Both the position numbers and the translations under genes were made by a program. The notes beneath the pieces are model-generated. The model did not search any database, was not told where the DNA came from, and worked only from the letters and a program-made list of their open reading frames with translations. Of a DNA stretch of 64,000 nucleotides, positions 1 to 7,099 are shown piece by piece (within the stretch, counting starts at the first letter, position 1; each line of letters opens with the position of its first letter). Origin of the DNA: an uncultured Clostridia bacterium (GTDB taxonomy: Bacteria > Bacillota > Clostridia > Christensenellales > UBA1242); assembly GCA_944372335.1 (NCBI GenBank), contig CALVYQ010000002.1, positions 65,159-129,158 of the forward strand, read 5' to 3'.

Positions 1-885
1 ACAACTAATCCAAAAGCAAAACAAGTGGAAATTTGGAATTCATTTGCTAATATTTTAATGATACAGAACATTATGAATGATAGCTCTTTATTAAAAGATA
101 AATTTATTGGTAAAATAGTAGACTCAAGAGATATATTAAACAAATTAAAAAAATCTACAACAATTTCATACAAAACTTTAAATAAAAGTCCGTTAATTAA
201 ATGGAGATATCAAGAAGCATTATTAAAATCTGAGAAGTTGCCTAATATGCAAGAACCTTCTTATGAAAGTTGTTTAGAAATATTAAATATTTTTTACGAA
301 AAGTACAATTGGGTAAAAGAAGAAAGTTTTGGGAATAATCCCTTAATAAATTTATCTCATTTCAATCCTAAATCTTCTTTACAACATTATGCTTTTCTAA
401 TGTCTGAATGGATGTCTGGGACAACAATAAATATTTTAATTAAACGAGCAATAAAAAAGCAATCTGGAAGTAAGTTTAGGTTAAGTTTTAATGAATATGT
501 TATATTTGATCCAGATAATAAACGACATGTTAACAAATTAATTAATAATATAATGGATGAAATAGATAGGTTATTAAGATTTAAAATTAAGAATTATTGT
601 GAAAATTATGCCAATATATTAAGAGAAAAAGGTATTGAAAATGTAAATGATTGGGCATTATATCTTGAACATGGTTCAAAAAAATATGAATATATTGAAT
701 TACAAAAAATTGGTATTCCTAGGCATCTAGTAGAAAGATTTTACACTAAGAATAGAGATTTTTTAACTTTTGATAATAAAATTTTAAAAGAAATAGATTT
801 TGATTCGATAAAGAATAATCTTAGAGACTCAAAAGATTCAGAAGATATTGAAATATTGAACATATTAAATGATTTCAATTTGTAA
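1..885 (+). CDS. C-terminal part of a large protein, probably a DEAD/DEAH helicase-type defence protein (5' end outside window)
   Basis: The frame is open to the first base, so only the last 294 codons are present. A GTG at 25 is an in-frame codon, not a convincing start, since no ribosome binding site precedes it. The fragment is charged and probably helical, with a WALYLEHG motif followed by ELQKIGIPRHLVERF near the end. From memory this pattern resembles the extreme C-termini of large DEAD/DEAH-box helicases in defence islands. No helicase motif itself lies in the visible part, so the assignment is weak. It is followed by a hairpin terminator and then by a restriction-modification locus, which fits a defence role. 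It could equally be an unrelated large cargo protein of the integrated element. Confidence 0.4.
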   Translation, partial: TTNPKAKQVEIWNSFANILMIQNIMNDSSLLKDKFIGKIVDSRDILNKLKKSTTISYKTLNKSPLIKWRYQEALLKSEKLPNMQEPSYESCLEILNIFYEKYNWVKEESFGNNPLINLSHFNPKSSLQHYAFLMSEWMSGTTINILIKRAIKKQSGSKFRLSFNEYVIFDPDNKRHVNKLINNIMDEIDRLLRFKIKNYCENYANILREKGIENVNDWALYLEHGSKKYEYIELQKIGIPRHLVERFYTKNRDFLTFDNKILKEIDFDSIKNNLRDSKDSEDIEILNILNDFNL

Positions 886-889
886 TTAT

Positions 890-922
890 AACTAGCAAAA
901 ATTAAATTTGCTAGTTTTTCTT
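890..922 (+). terminator. Rho-independent terminator after the helicase-like fragment
   Basis: A perfect 10-bp stem AACTAGCAAA / TTTGCTAGTT (890-899 with 907-916), with a 7-nt loop, is followed by a T-rich tract. It separates the left gene from the methyltransferase operon. Confidence 0.8.
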
Positions 923-952
923 TTGTAAATTAACACAAAATTTAAAAGTGTA

Positions 953-961
953 TGTTATAAT
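953..961 (+). promoter_or_regulatory. Extended -10 promoter of the first methyltransferase
   Basis: TGTTATAAT (TG plus TATAAT) lies 24 nt before the ATG at 986. I see no good -35 at 17-18 nt, so it would rely on the extended -10. The ribosome binding site AGGAG is at 975-979. Confidence 0.55.
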
Positions 962-985
962 AATTGTAAATTATAGGAGCACCTT

Positions 986-1957
986 ATGATAAATACATTT
1001 TTTGATTTTTGTTCAGGAATTGGAGCAGGACGACTTGGATTAGAAAGATGTGGGTTAAAATGTGTTGGGCATTCTGATACAAGTAGATTGGCAGATTGTT
1101 CATACAGATTGTTACATCAAACAGAGGATAAAAATTATGGCAATCTAAAAAAACTTGGTCAAGAGAATTTGCCAGATTTTGATTTGTTAATAGCAGGATT
1201 TCCTTGTCAAACATTTTCTGTTATTGGTAGACAAGCAGGTTTTAGTGACGATAGAGGTCAAATAATATTTCATCTTTCAAGAATTTTAAGAGAAAAAAAG
1301 CCTAAGTGCTTTATTTTAGAAAATGTAAAAGGTCTAGTTAGGCACGATAATGGACAAACAATAAGAAAAATAATTGAAGAATTAGAAAAATCTGGTTATT
1401 CTACAACATATAAAGTTATTACAAGTTTAAATTGTGGAGTTCCACAAATGAGACAAAGGGTTTATTTTGTTGGAATAAGGAAAGATATAGTAAAAAATGT
1501 TAGTGATTTTGTTTGGCCAGAAAATATACTAATACCAAAACTTGAGGAGTATCTTATTGATAGAGTTCCAATATCAACGTTAAATTTGGATATTTTAAAA
1601 AGATATTTAGTTAATTCGACTAATGCAGGTAAATACTCTATTGAAGATTTATATAAAATGAATGGCAAAGTCTTAGATACGAGAATGAATGACTTAAGAA
1701 TATATGATGGTAAAGTTCCAACTCTAAGGGCTCAGAGAGATGGAATATATTATGTTTTTGATAATAATATTTATCAACTAACAGGATATGAAGCTTTAAT
1801 ATTACAAGGATTTCCTAAAGAATATGCTGACAGAGTAAAAGATAAAGTTACGGATAGGCATCTTTTAATGCAAGCTGGTAATGCTATGACTGTTAATGTA
1901 ATTGAAATGCTTGGAAATTGCATAATTCAATACTTAAAAATAAAGGAGAACAAATAA
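986..1957 (+). CDS. DNA (cytosine-5-)-methyltransferase, type II, first of two at this locus
   Basis: This enzyme transfers a methyl group from S-adenosylmethionine to carbon 5 of cytosine in a specific site. The canonical motifs are present: motif I FDFCSGIGAGRLGLE (from residue 6), motif IV GFPCQ with catalytic Cys74, motif VI ENV with Glu112, motif VIII QMRQRVYFVG, and motif X QAGNAMTVNV near the C-terminus. The target recognition region lies around residues 175-250, and I cannot read its specificity. Its stop overlaps the start of the downstream endonuclease (TAATG), which implies translational coupling. It is clearly different from the M.HhaI-like enzyme encoded convergently 1.1 kb away. 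It may therefore protect a second strand or context, or come from a different ancestral system. The start has an AGGAG site 6 nt upstream. Confidence 0.93.
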   Translation: MINTFFDFCSGIGAGRLGLERCGLKCVGHSDTSRLADCSYRLLHQTEDKNYGNLKKLGQENLPDFDLLIAGFPCQTFSVIGRQAGFSDDRGQIIFHLSRILREKKPKCFILENVKGLVRHDNGQTIRKIIEELEKSGYSTTYKVITSLNCGVPQMRQRVYFVGIRKDIVKNVSDFVWPENILIPKLEEYLIDRVPISTLNLDILKRYLVNSTNAGKYSIEDLYKMNGKVLDTRMNDLRIYDGKVPTLRAQRDGIYYVFDNNIYQLTGYEALILQGFPKEYADRVKDKVTDRHLLMQAGNAMTVNVIEMLGNCIIQYLKIKENK

Positions 1958-2748
1958 TGAATAATTGGGAACAATTTGAAATAGATTGCACAAAATTTTT
2001 AAATGAACAGTTTGGGGAGTATGCAACATTTATTCATCAAGGGAAAAGTGATTCAACTGTACCGGATATAAGAGTAATAACAAAGAAAAACAAACAGTTT
2101 TATATTGAAGCAAAACACTCTCCAGCTCAATGTGGTCAGTTTGTTTTGTTGCCTAATATTGAAACTAAAAAGTTTGAATATAGTAAACTAAATTCAACAG
2201 AAATAAATAACTATTCGCAAACAATAATAGACTATATGAATAGTAATTTTGAAGAATTTAAAGAAGCAGGGACAGCTGGTAAAAATATTGAGTTTGATAA
2301 TTGCCAATCAGTCTTTAACAATTGGATTATAAAAACATATAAGGATAAAGGTGTTAAATTCTTTATAACAAACAATAATGTAATATTACCAATAGAAGAA
2401 TTTGCAAACTATTTTGATGTCTCTGCCAAATATAGAATTAAAAGAAGTGGATCTAGTTCGGTTGGGAATGGAAGTATGAACAAAGTTCTAGAATATATCA
2501 AATCTAAATTCTCAAATATTGAACTAAAAACCACTTATGATAAAGTTTTTATTTATACAAATGATAATTTACACAATCAGCGTTTTGTTGTAGGTAAGAA
2601 TGAATTTATGATATCGAGACGTGAAGATTATTTTGAAGTGCGTAAATTATCCAATACCTTTAATGCAAATGTAATTTTTTCTATTGAACTAAAAACAAGT
2701 AAGGAAGGAGTATCAATAGCTGACTTTATATTTATTTTAGTTAATTAG
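1957..2748 (+). CDS. HhaI-type type II restriction endonuclease (predicted GCGC specificity)
   Basis: The 263-aa product resembles R.HhaI along most of its length as I remember that sequence. Shared blocks include the MNxWxxFE N-terminus, SDST followed by PD and then FYIEAK, CGQFVLLPN, NWI..YK.K.VKFFIT, YRIK.SGS and LSNTFNANVIFSI. The PD...ExK arrangement (Pro-Asp, then EAK about 16 residues later) is the PD-(D/E)xK nuclease core, and the enzyme would cut unmethylated DNA. I chose ATG 1957 over an in-frame ATG at 1918. The later start matches the family N-terminus, has AAAGGAGAAC just upstream, and overlaps the methyltransferase stop as TAATG. GCGC specificity is inferred from resemblance only. 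Its 3' end overlaps the convergent small gene by 8 bp. Confidence 0.82.
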   Translation: MNNWEQFEIDCTKFLNEQFGEYATFIHQGKSDSTVPDIRVITKKNKQFYIEAKHSPAQCGQFVLLPNIETKKFEYSKLNSTEINNYSQTIIDYMNSNFEEFKEAGTAGKNIEFDNCQSVFNNWIIKTYKDKGVKFFITNNNVILPIEEFANYFDVSAKYRIKRSGSSSVGNGSMNKVLEYIKSKFSNIELKTTYDKVFIYTNDNLHNQRFVVGKNEFMISRREDYFEVRKLSNTFNANVIFSIELKTSKEGVSIADFIFILVN

Positions 2749-3031
2749 AAGTTAAAAATTCTAAATACTTATTAACTGCATATTTATATGTGGCAATATG
2801 GTATTTACCAATAGGCAAGTTTCCAATGTGGCGACTTGCCATTTTTTTATTTTGACCACTTTTATTAAATAATTCTAATAATGATATACACTTATCTTTT
2901 TCATACTCTTCATCTAAATCACAGTCTTCTAATGAATGTTCAAGGCGTTTTAATCTTGAAATATAATCACTGCATAATTTTTTTGGAGTATTATTGCTTG
3001 TTAACCAATTATGAAAATCTAATTCTCTCAT
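2741..3031 (-). CDS. 96-aa protein of unknown function coupled to the M.HhaI-like gene
   Basis: The protein is acidic and mostly helical, with no motif I recognise. It begins MRELDFHNWLTSNNTPKKL and ends with an ATYKYAVNKYLEFL helix. An upstream in-frame ATG at 3058 lies inside the methyltransferase. I prefer ATG 3031, one base past the methyltransferase stop, because TTGGAG sits 7-8 nt before it and the N-terminus then starts at the structured segment. The layout of helices loosely recalls the core-binding domain of tyrosine recombinases, but that is a guess. Tight coupling to the methyltransferase and 3' overlap with the endonuclease gene suggest it belongs to the restriction-modification locus. 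Confidence 0.75.
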   Translation of the reverse strand: MRELDFHNWLTSNNTPKKLCSDYISRLKRLEHSLEDCDLDEEYEKDKCISLLELFNKSGQNKKMASRHIGNLPIGKYHIATYKYAVNKYLEFLTSN

Positions 3032-3032
3032 C

Positions 3033-4013
3033 TTATACTCCAACCAATCTTTTACCAATTTCTATTCCAATATATTGAAGAACATCTACAACAACTGAAT
3101 TGCCAAACTGTTTATAAGCTTGATTTTTATTTTTAGCCATAATGTAGGTGTCTGGGAATCCCATTAGACGAGCACATTCTCTCTGGTGTAGTCTTCTTGG
3201 TTTTCCATTTATAAGATAGCCGCCTGTTTTTGCAAAAACACCACCACCATTAGCAGACAATGTAATGGCAATTCCTTTTGTGCTGTAGATTCTTTCGCCT
3301 TGTCCACCTTTATTTACAATACCTAGACGAATAGATTTGTTGCTAGTTTTATTATCTGTTTCATTGTTATAGTAAGTGTCTGGCCTATCTACATAGAGAT
3401 TAAAAACAAGCTTCTCATCATTTAATAAGAAATCTTCAACATGTTTTTGTAGTGCAAAAGCTTTTGGGAAAGAAAATTCTTTTACATCTAAATCTTTTCT
3501 AAAACAAACCATATATATTCTTTCTCTTTTTTGTGGAATACCATAATCAGTTGCATTTAGAACTTTATAATTGAATGTATATCCTAATTCTTCCATAGTA
3601 GCCTTAACAACTTCTAATGTTTTCCCGTTGTCGTGTGTTGCGAAATTTTTAACGTTTTCCATAAATACAACTTTTGGTTTTTTAGCTTTTACTATTCGTG
3701 CAACATCAAAAAACAGGGTTCCACGACTATCTTCAAAACCACGTTGTTTTCCACTAATTGAAAAAGCTTGACATGGAAAACCTGCACATAAAATATCGTG
3801 CTTTGGAATTTGATTTTCATCAACTTTAGTTATGTCACCATCTGGGATTTCTCCAAAATTTTCACAGTAAACTTCTTGTGCAAACTTATCCCATTCACTG
3901 GAATAAACGCACTTTGCTCCTAATGATTCCAATGCTAATCTGAATCCACCCAATCCAGCGAATAAATCAATAAATGTATAATTTTTTAGTGTTTGTTTTT
4001 CAATTTTAATCAT
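3033..4013 (-). CDS. M.HhaI-like DNA (cytosine-5-)-methyltransferase (predicted GCGC)
   Basis: This 326-aa protein aligns with M.HhaI from end to end as I remember it. The catalytic Cys of the GFPCQAFSISGKQ motif is residue 81 and the ENV Glu is residue 119, the same numbers as in M.HhaI. Motif I is FIDLFAGLGGFRLALES and motif VIII is PQKRERIYMV. The recognition-domain block GGQGERIYSTKGIAITLSA followed by GGYLINGKPRRLH is the same as M.HhaI with few changes, and motif X is YKQFGNSVVVDVLQYI. It should methylate the inner cytosine of GCGC and protect against the endonuclease at 1957-2748. It is transcribed from its own promoter toward that gene, with the 96-aa gene following after 1 nt. Expression may be autoregulated by methylation of its promoter. 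Confidence 0.93.
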   Translation of the reverse strand: MIKIEKQTLKNYTFIDLFAGLGGFRLALESLGAKCVYSSEWDKFAQEVYCENFGEIPDGDITKVDENQIPKHDILCAGFPCQAFSISGKQRGFEDSRGTLFFDVARIVKAKKPKVVFMENVKNFATHDNGKTLEVVKATMEELGYTFNYKVLNATDYGIPQKRERIYMVCFRKDLDVKEFSFPKAFALQKHVEDFLLNDEKLVFNLYVDRPDTYYNNETDNKTSNKSIRLGIVNKGGQGERIYSTKGIAITLSANGGGVFAKTGGYLINGKPRRLHQRECARLMGFPDTYIMAKNKNQAYKQFGNSVVVDVLQYIGIEIGKRLVGV

Positions 4014-4034
4014 AGACTATCCTTTAATTTTAAA

Positions 4035-4064
4035 ATTATAGCGCATAGCGCTAAAACATGTCAA
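4035..4064 (-). promoter_or_regulatory. Promoter of the M.HhaI-like gene with two GCGC sites in the spacer
   Basis: On the minus strand TTGACA (4064-4059) and TATAAT (4040-4035) are separated by 18 nt. The spacer contains AGCGC-TAT-GCGCT, a perfect inverted repeat that holds two GCGC tetranucleotides (4041-4044 and 4048-4051). These are the predicted recognition sites of the enzyme encoded downstream, in otherwise very AT-rich DNA. Confidence 0.8.
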
Positions 4065-4119
4065 TTAATTTTATATAAACAAAGTAGGTTCAATAGTATT
4101 AAACTCGATTTTTTATATT

Positions 4120-4688
4120 GTTGAAAAATTTTTGTCGCGTGTTCAAATGGTGAACACGCGGGATTGTTATAATTTGGGTGAAAAAGTTAAAAAATATTTT
4201 TCGCTGGTTCAAATGGTGAGCCAGCGAAAGTTTTAGAATTAAGTTAGAAAAATCAAAAAAACTTTTCTCGTTGTATCAAATGGTGATACAGCGACAGTAG
4301 TAAAATTCTAATGAAAAATCAAAAAACTTTTTTCGCTGCACACAATGGGTGTGCCGCGAGAATTGTAAGATTAATGTGAAAATATTTTTCCGTTTGACCA
4401 AACGGTGGTCAAGCGACAATGCAATAATATGCATGAAAAGATAAGAACTTTTATTGCATGGAAAAATGTAGTGAATGCGACTTTGTTAAAATTTGCTTGA
4501 GAAAGTTGAGAAAATATTTTTCGCAGGGACAAATGGTGCCCCTACGAGAACTGTAAAATTTAGATATAAAATCTTTTCCCCGCATTATCAAATGGTGATA
4601 ATGCGATTATGTAAAAATATATATGAAAAGTTTAAAAACTTTTCCCGCAAAGACAAATGGTGTCCACGCGAGAATGGTAAATTTATTT
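4120..4688 (+). repeat. Tandem array of nine covarying hairpin repeats
   Basis: Nine 25-nt modules start at 4136, 4202, 4269, 4334, 4391, 4455, 4522, 4581 and 4646, giving spacings of 57-67 nt. Each reads as a 9-nt arm, a 7-nt loop and a 9-nt complementary arm. The loop is AAATGGT in six copies, AAACGGT in one, CAATGGG in one and AAATGTA in a degenerate sixth copy. The outer pairs are usually CG...CG and the closing pair C-G. The stem interiors all differ but remain complementary, including T-G wobbles in copies 2, 3 and 5. Copies 7 and 9 have interior mismatches. Most copies are preceded by an A/T-only imperfect hairpin (GAAAA...TTTTC) and followed about 10 nt later by a TGTAAAAT-like element. 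No protein-coding signal is convincing here. Function is unknown. Confidence 0.85.
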
Positions 4689-4691
4689 TAA

Positions 4692-4710
4692 AAGGAGGTG
4701 TGAAATGTAA
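4692..4710 (+). other. Strong ribosome binding site with an immediate start-stop (ATG TAA)
   Basis: AAGGAGG (4692-4698) is spaced 6 nt from ATG at 4705, which is directly followed by TAA. The next gene has its own AAAGGAG site and ATG at 4758. This could be a minimal start-stop element in the leader, or the relic of a lost gene start. Confidence 0.4.
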
Positions 4711-4757
4711 AATTAAAACTAAAAACAAAAACAAATAAAAATTAAAAGGAGAATAAA

Positions 4758-5240
4758 ATGAAAAAGATTGATACAAGTAAACTTATGGAAGTAAAGCTTA
4801 GGATTTATAGTTATGGAACAATTGAAAGGTTGAGTAAATGTTTTGAAAAGCACAAGGCCGATTTTAGAAACAAAAACGAATTTCTTGTTCATGTTATTAC
4901 AAATGGTTTGGATATTTTAGAATTGCAAGATGAGAATTTTAAAGATTACTATCAAAAAATGGAGAATATATCAGAGAAGATAACACACTTTGAAAATTAC
5001 TTATCAGTTAAAGAAAATATGTATATTCAAGATTTGAAAATGATAAATGTTCAACAAATATTTATAGAAAAATTATTGTCAAGAATATATAATTTGGTTC
5101 TTGCTCATGATGATGAAAGAACATTGCAAGCAAGATATGTTGAAGCTGGAATGTATGACAGATTGCCCGAAGGATTGCAGGAACTAAAAAATGAATATTT
5201 AAAGGCAATTGGGATAGAAGAAGATAAAAATGATGACTGA
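4758..5240 (+). CDS. 160-aa protein of unknown function downstream of the hairpin array
   Basis: ATG 4758 has AAAGGAG 9 nt upstream. Residues 10-50 (MEVKLRIYSYGTIERLSKCF, then KNEFLVHVITNGLDILELQ) look like a short beta strand followed by two helices. This is the general shape of ribbon-helix-helix or relaxosome accessory proteins on plasmids and conjugative elements, but the match is not specific. The middle is a long charged helix, and the C-terminus is acidic (EEDKNDD). It is the first gene after the hairpin array and is the natural candidate to bind it. A possible 26-codon reading frame overlaps its stop. No confident family assignment. Confidence 0.7.
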   Translation: MKKIDTSKLMEVKLRIYSYGTIERLSKCFEKHKADFRNKNEFLVHVITNGLDILELQDENFKDYYQKMENISEKITHFENYLSVKENMYIQDLKMINVQQIFIEKLLSRIYNLVLAHDDERTLQARYVEAGMYDRLPEGLQELKNEYLKAIGIEEDKNDD

Positions 5241-5404
5241 AATAGATAAATTTATTAGAAGCAGGATAAGGAATGGGGATATTTTGAAAAATTATGCTCG
5301 TTTTTGCTAGTAAAATAAAGCATTTTACTGGGGCAAAATAAAAACTCGCAGAATCAAAATTGATCCATTCCCCTTATGCGACAAACGTGATGCCCGTTTT
5401 CGTT
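5230..5404 (+). other. Structured intergenic segment with a possible 26-codon ORF
   Basis: A short frame starts at ATG 5230, overlaps the previous stop, and ends at TAG 5308-5310. It may be the remnant of a coupled downstream gene. The same DNA folds well. ATAAGGAATGG (5266-5276) pairs with CCATT-CC-CCTTAT (5365-5377) around a 2-nt bulge. Inside this, AGTAAAAT (5309-5316) pairs perfectly with ATTTTACT (5322-5329). A further CGACAAACG...CGTTTTCG hairpin lies at 5379-5402. It could be a leader RNA, a small RNA or a DNA site such as a transfer origin. Nothing identifies which. Confidence 0.4.
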
Positions 5405-5439
5405 ATTTATTAAGAATTTAACAAACAAAAGGAGTAAAA

Positions 5440-5634
5440 ATGAAGAAAATAAAATATGCAAAAAACATACAAAGTATAAATCTTAAAACAAATAAAGAAA
5501 GAAAAGGACAAGCCAAATTTTATCCGTCAGTAACCAAAAGTGTTGGCGAAACTTTAAGCAATTATTTAACTGATTACATTAAAAAAGATGGAGATATAAA
5601 TAATCTCACACCTGATAATGTATTTAAAAAGTAA
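5440..5634 (+). CDS. 64-aa basic protein of unknown function
   Basis: ATG 5440 follows AAAAGGAG at 7-nt spacing. The N-terminal half is lysine-rich; the second half (TKSVGETLSNYLTDYIKK) is predicted helical, which suggests a small nucleic-acid-binding or accessory protein. I recognise no family. It ends 2 bp from the convergent stop of the DUF6161-like gene, so transcripts from both sides meet here with no visible terminator. Confidence 0.55.
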   Translation: MKKIKYAKNIQSINLKTNKERKGQAKFYPSVTKSVGETLSNYLTDYIKKDGDINNLTPDNVFKK

Positions 5635-5636
5635 TG

Positions 5637-6866
5637 TTATTTAGATTTATCTTTTTCGAGTAAATCAGTAATATTTGCTGTCATTGATGGAGTGGATTCT
5701 CCTTTTAGCAATCCTGTATCTGAACGACTAAATAATGAATTTATAATTAAAGCTCGTTCTTTTTCGGTTATTCCTTTTGATTCCATAAGTGATAGATAGA
5801 AATATGATAATTGTTCTCTTTCACGGGCGTCTCTTGAAAGATGAAATGAACTTAATGATAGTTTTATTGTAATTCTTAATACATAAATTGCTACACTTGT
5901 TATTACTGTTAATAATGCAGTGTCTTTTACAAGGTCTAACCAATAAGCATTTTTATCGAAAAGATTTGGCGTAAATATTATTAATAGAGCAAGTCCTGAT
6001 ATAATGGCAATTGCTAATAATGCACTTACTCCAAGCCAAATGCCGCCACTTTTAGTGTATGACTTTGACATTTTCTTCCAATATTCAGCCGGTTTAGAAA
6101 GTTTTAATTTTTCTTGATATAAATTTTCTAAGTTAGTTAACTCTTGTTCTTTTTGTGTTTTATATTCTAAGAATTGTTGCTTTTGTTCTTCTATTTCTTT
6201 AAGTGTATTATTTTTAACTTCCAGAATTTCTTCTTGTTGATTATGAAACAAATTACTAGAATTTGCAACAAGTTCATTAAGTTCTTTTTCTGTTTTTTCA
6301 AATGCTTCTTTATAAGAAAGTCCATAGTTAGAAACTAAAATTTCAATACTTTGTATTACATTTTTATATTCCATTCCATAATAAAACCCTTCATGCCATT
6401 GAGGATATCCTGAGTAACTTGGGGAATTATTTGTAACAGCATCTCTAAATCCATAAAAGAAATATTGATTCCGGTCTGAGAATTTTTTAAACCATTTAGC
6501 AATATTTGTAATACTTGCGATTTGACAAGTATTAATGAACATATCCACAGAGTTTCTAAATAATCTTTTATTGTCATCTGTTTCTTCTGAGTTTCTTAAA
6601 TTATTAATGTTTGATAACGAACTTGATATTGTAGAACTATAATTTGAAACAATAATATTATTTGAAACTTTTTCGTAATTCCAAAATTTTTGTTCCGTTT
6701 CCAAATATTGAACAAATTGTTTTGTTGTTTTTATTGTTTTATTCGGTAAAGCTTGTTTATCAATAATACGATAATTATCAGGAAGTCTTTTAATTATAAC
6801 TTCGTTTTCTTTAAAATACCTATCCATCCATTCTGGATAAACAATCTTTTCTTGCGTTTCTACCAT
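5637..6866 (-). CDS. DUF6161-like membrane protein with coiled coil
   Basis: The 409-aa protein has an acidic N-terminal region. A strongly predicted coiled coil follows (about residues 190-255, rich in Glu, Lys, Gln and Leu, e.g. LKEIEEQKQQFLEYKTQKEQ). Two hydrophobic helices come next (GIWLGVSALLAIAIISGLAL and TALLTVITSVAIYVLRITIK), then a cytosolic tail with FHLSRDAREREQLSYFYLSL and SLFSRSDTGLLKGE. The tail pattern matches my memory of DUF6161 proteins, which occur in prophages and islands and have no established activity. It sits 1 bp downstream of the XRE repressor gene on the same strand, so the two are probably co-transcribed. A defence or superinfection-exclusion role is plausible but inferred. 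Confidence 0.75.
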   Translation of the reverse strand: MVETQEKIVYPEWMDRYFKENEVIIKRLPDNYRIIDKQALPNKTIKTTKQFVQYLETEQKFWNYEKVSNNIIVSNYSSTISSSLSNINNLRNSEETDDNKRLFRNSVDMFINTCQIASITNIAKWFKKFSDRNQYFFYGFRDAVTNNSPSYSGYPQWHEGFYYGMEYKNVIQSIEILVSNYGLSYKEAFEKTEKELNELVANSSNLFHNQQEEILEVKNNTLKEIEEQKQQFLEYKTQKEQELTNLENLYQEKLKLSKPAEYWKKMSKSYTKSGGIWLGVSALLAIAIISGLALLIIFTPNLFDKNAYWLDLVKDTALLTVITSVAIYVLRITIKLSLSSFHLSRDAREREQLSYFYLSLMESKGITEKERALIINSLFSRSDTGLLKGESTPSMTANITDLLEKDKSK

Positions 6867-6867
6867 A

Positions 6868-7071
6868 CTAATCCTCCAATCCCATTAAGTAATCAATTGA
6901 TACACCGAAATATTTAGCGAGAATTACAAGTTGAGAACCTTTTACATCTGCTTGACAGTTTTCCCAGCGACAAAGAGATGATGAACCAATCTTGACTTCT
7001 CTTGCTAATGCTTGAATTGAAAGTCCTTTTTCTTGTCTTAATTCTTTTAATCTTTCTGCAAATATTTTCAT
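6868..7071 (-). CDS. XRE-family HTH repressor of the element
   Basis: The 67-aa protein is almost entirely one Cro/CI-type helix-turn-helix: MKIFAERLKELRQEKGLSIQ, then ALAREVKIGSSSLCRWE, and a C-terminal FGVSIDYLMGL helix. I chose ATG 7071, not the longer frame beginning at 7263, because AAGGTGG lies just upstream and the extra N-terminal sequence would read through the regulatory region. It is divergent from the small HTH and recombinase genes, across a 106-bp region carrying three similar operators. It probably represses excision functions and its own transcription. Confidence 0.9.
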   Translation of the reverse strand: MKIFAERLKELRQEKGLSIQALAREVKIGSSSLCRWENCQADVKGSQLVILAKYFGVSIDYLMGLED

Positions 7072-7099
7072 ATATACCACCTTAAATTTTTTATAAGTA

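Noticed and set aside
4120-4688. A CRISPR array
   Set aside because: The spacing is CRISPR-like, but the variable parts are self-complementary stems and the constant parts are not identical direct repeats. No cas gene is present.
4493-4738. An 81-codon open frame inside the hairpin array
   Set aside because: It runs across three hairpin units, lacks a good ribosome binding site, and its residues follow the repeat DNA. The compensatory stem changes argue for nucleic-acid structure, not protein.
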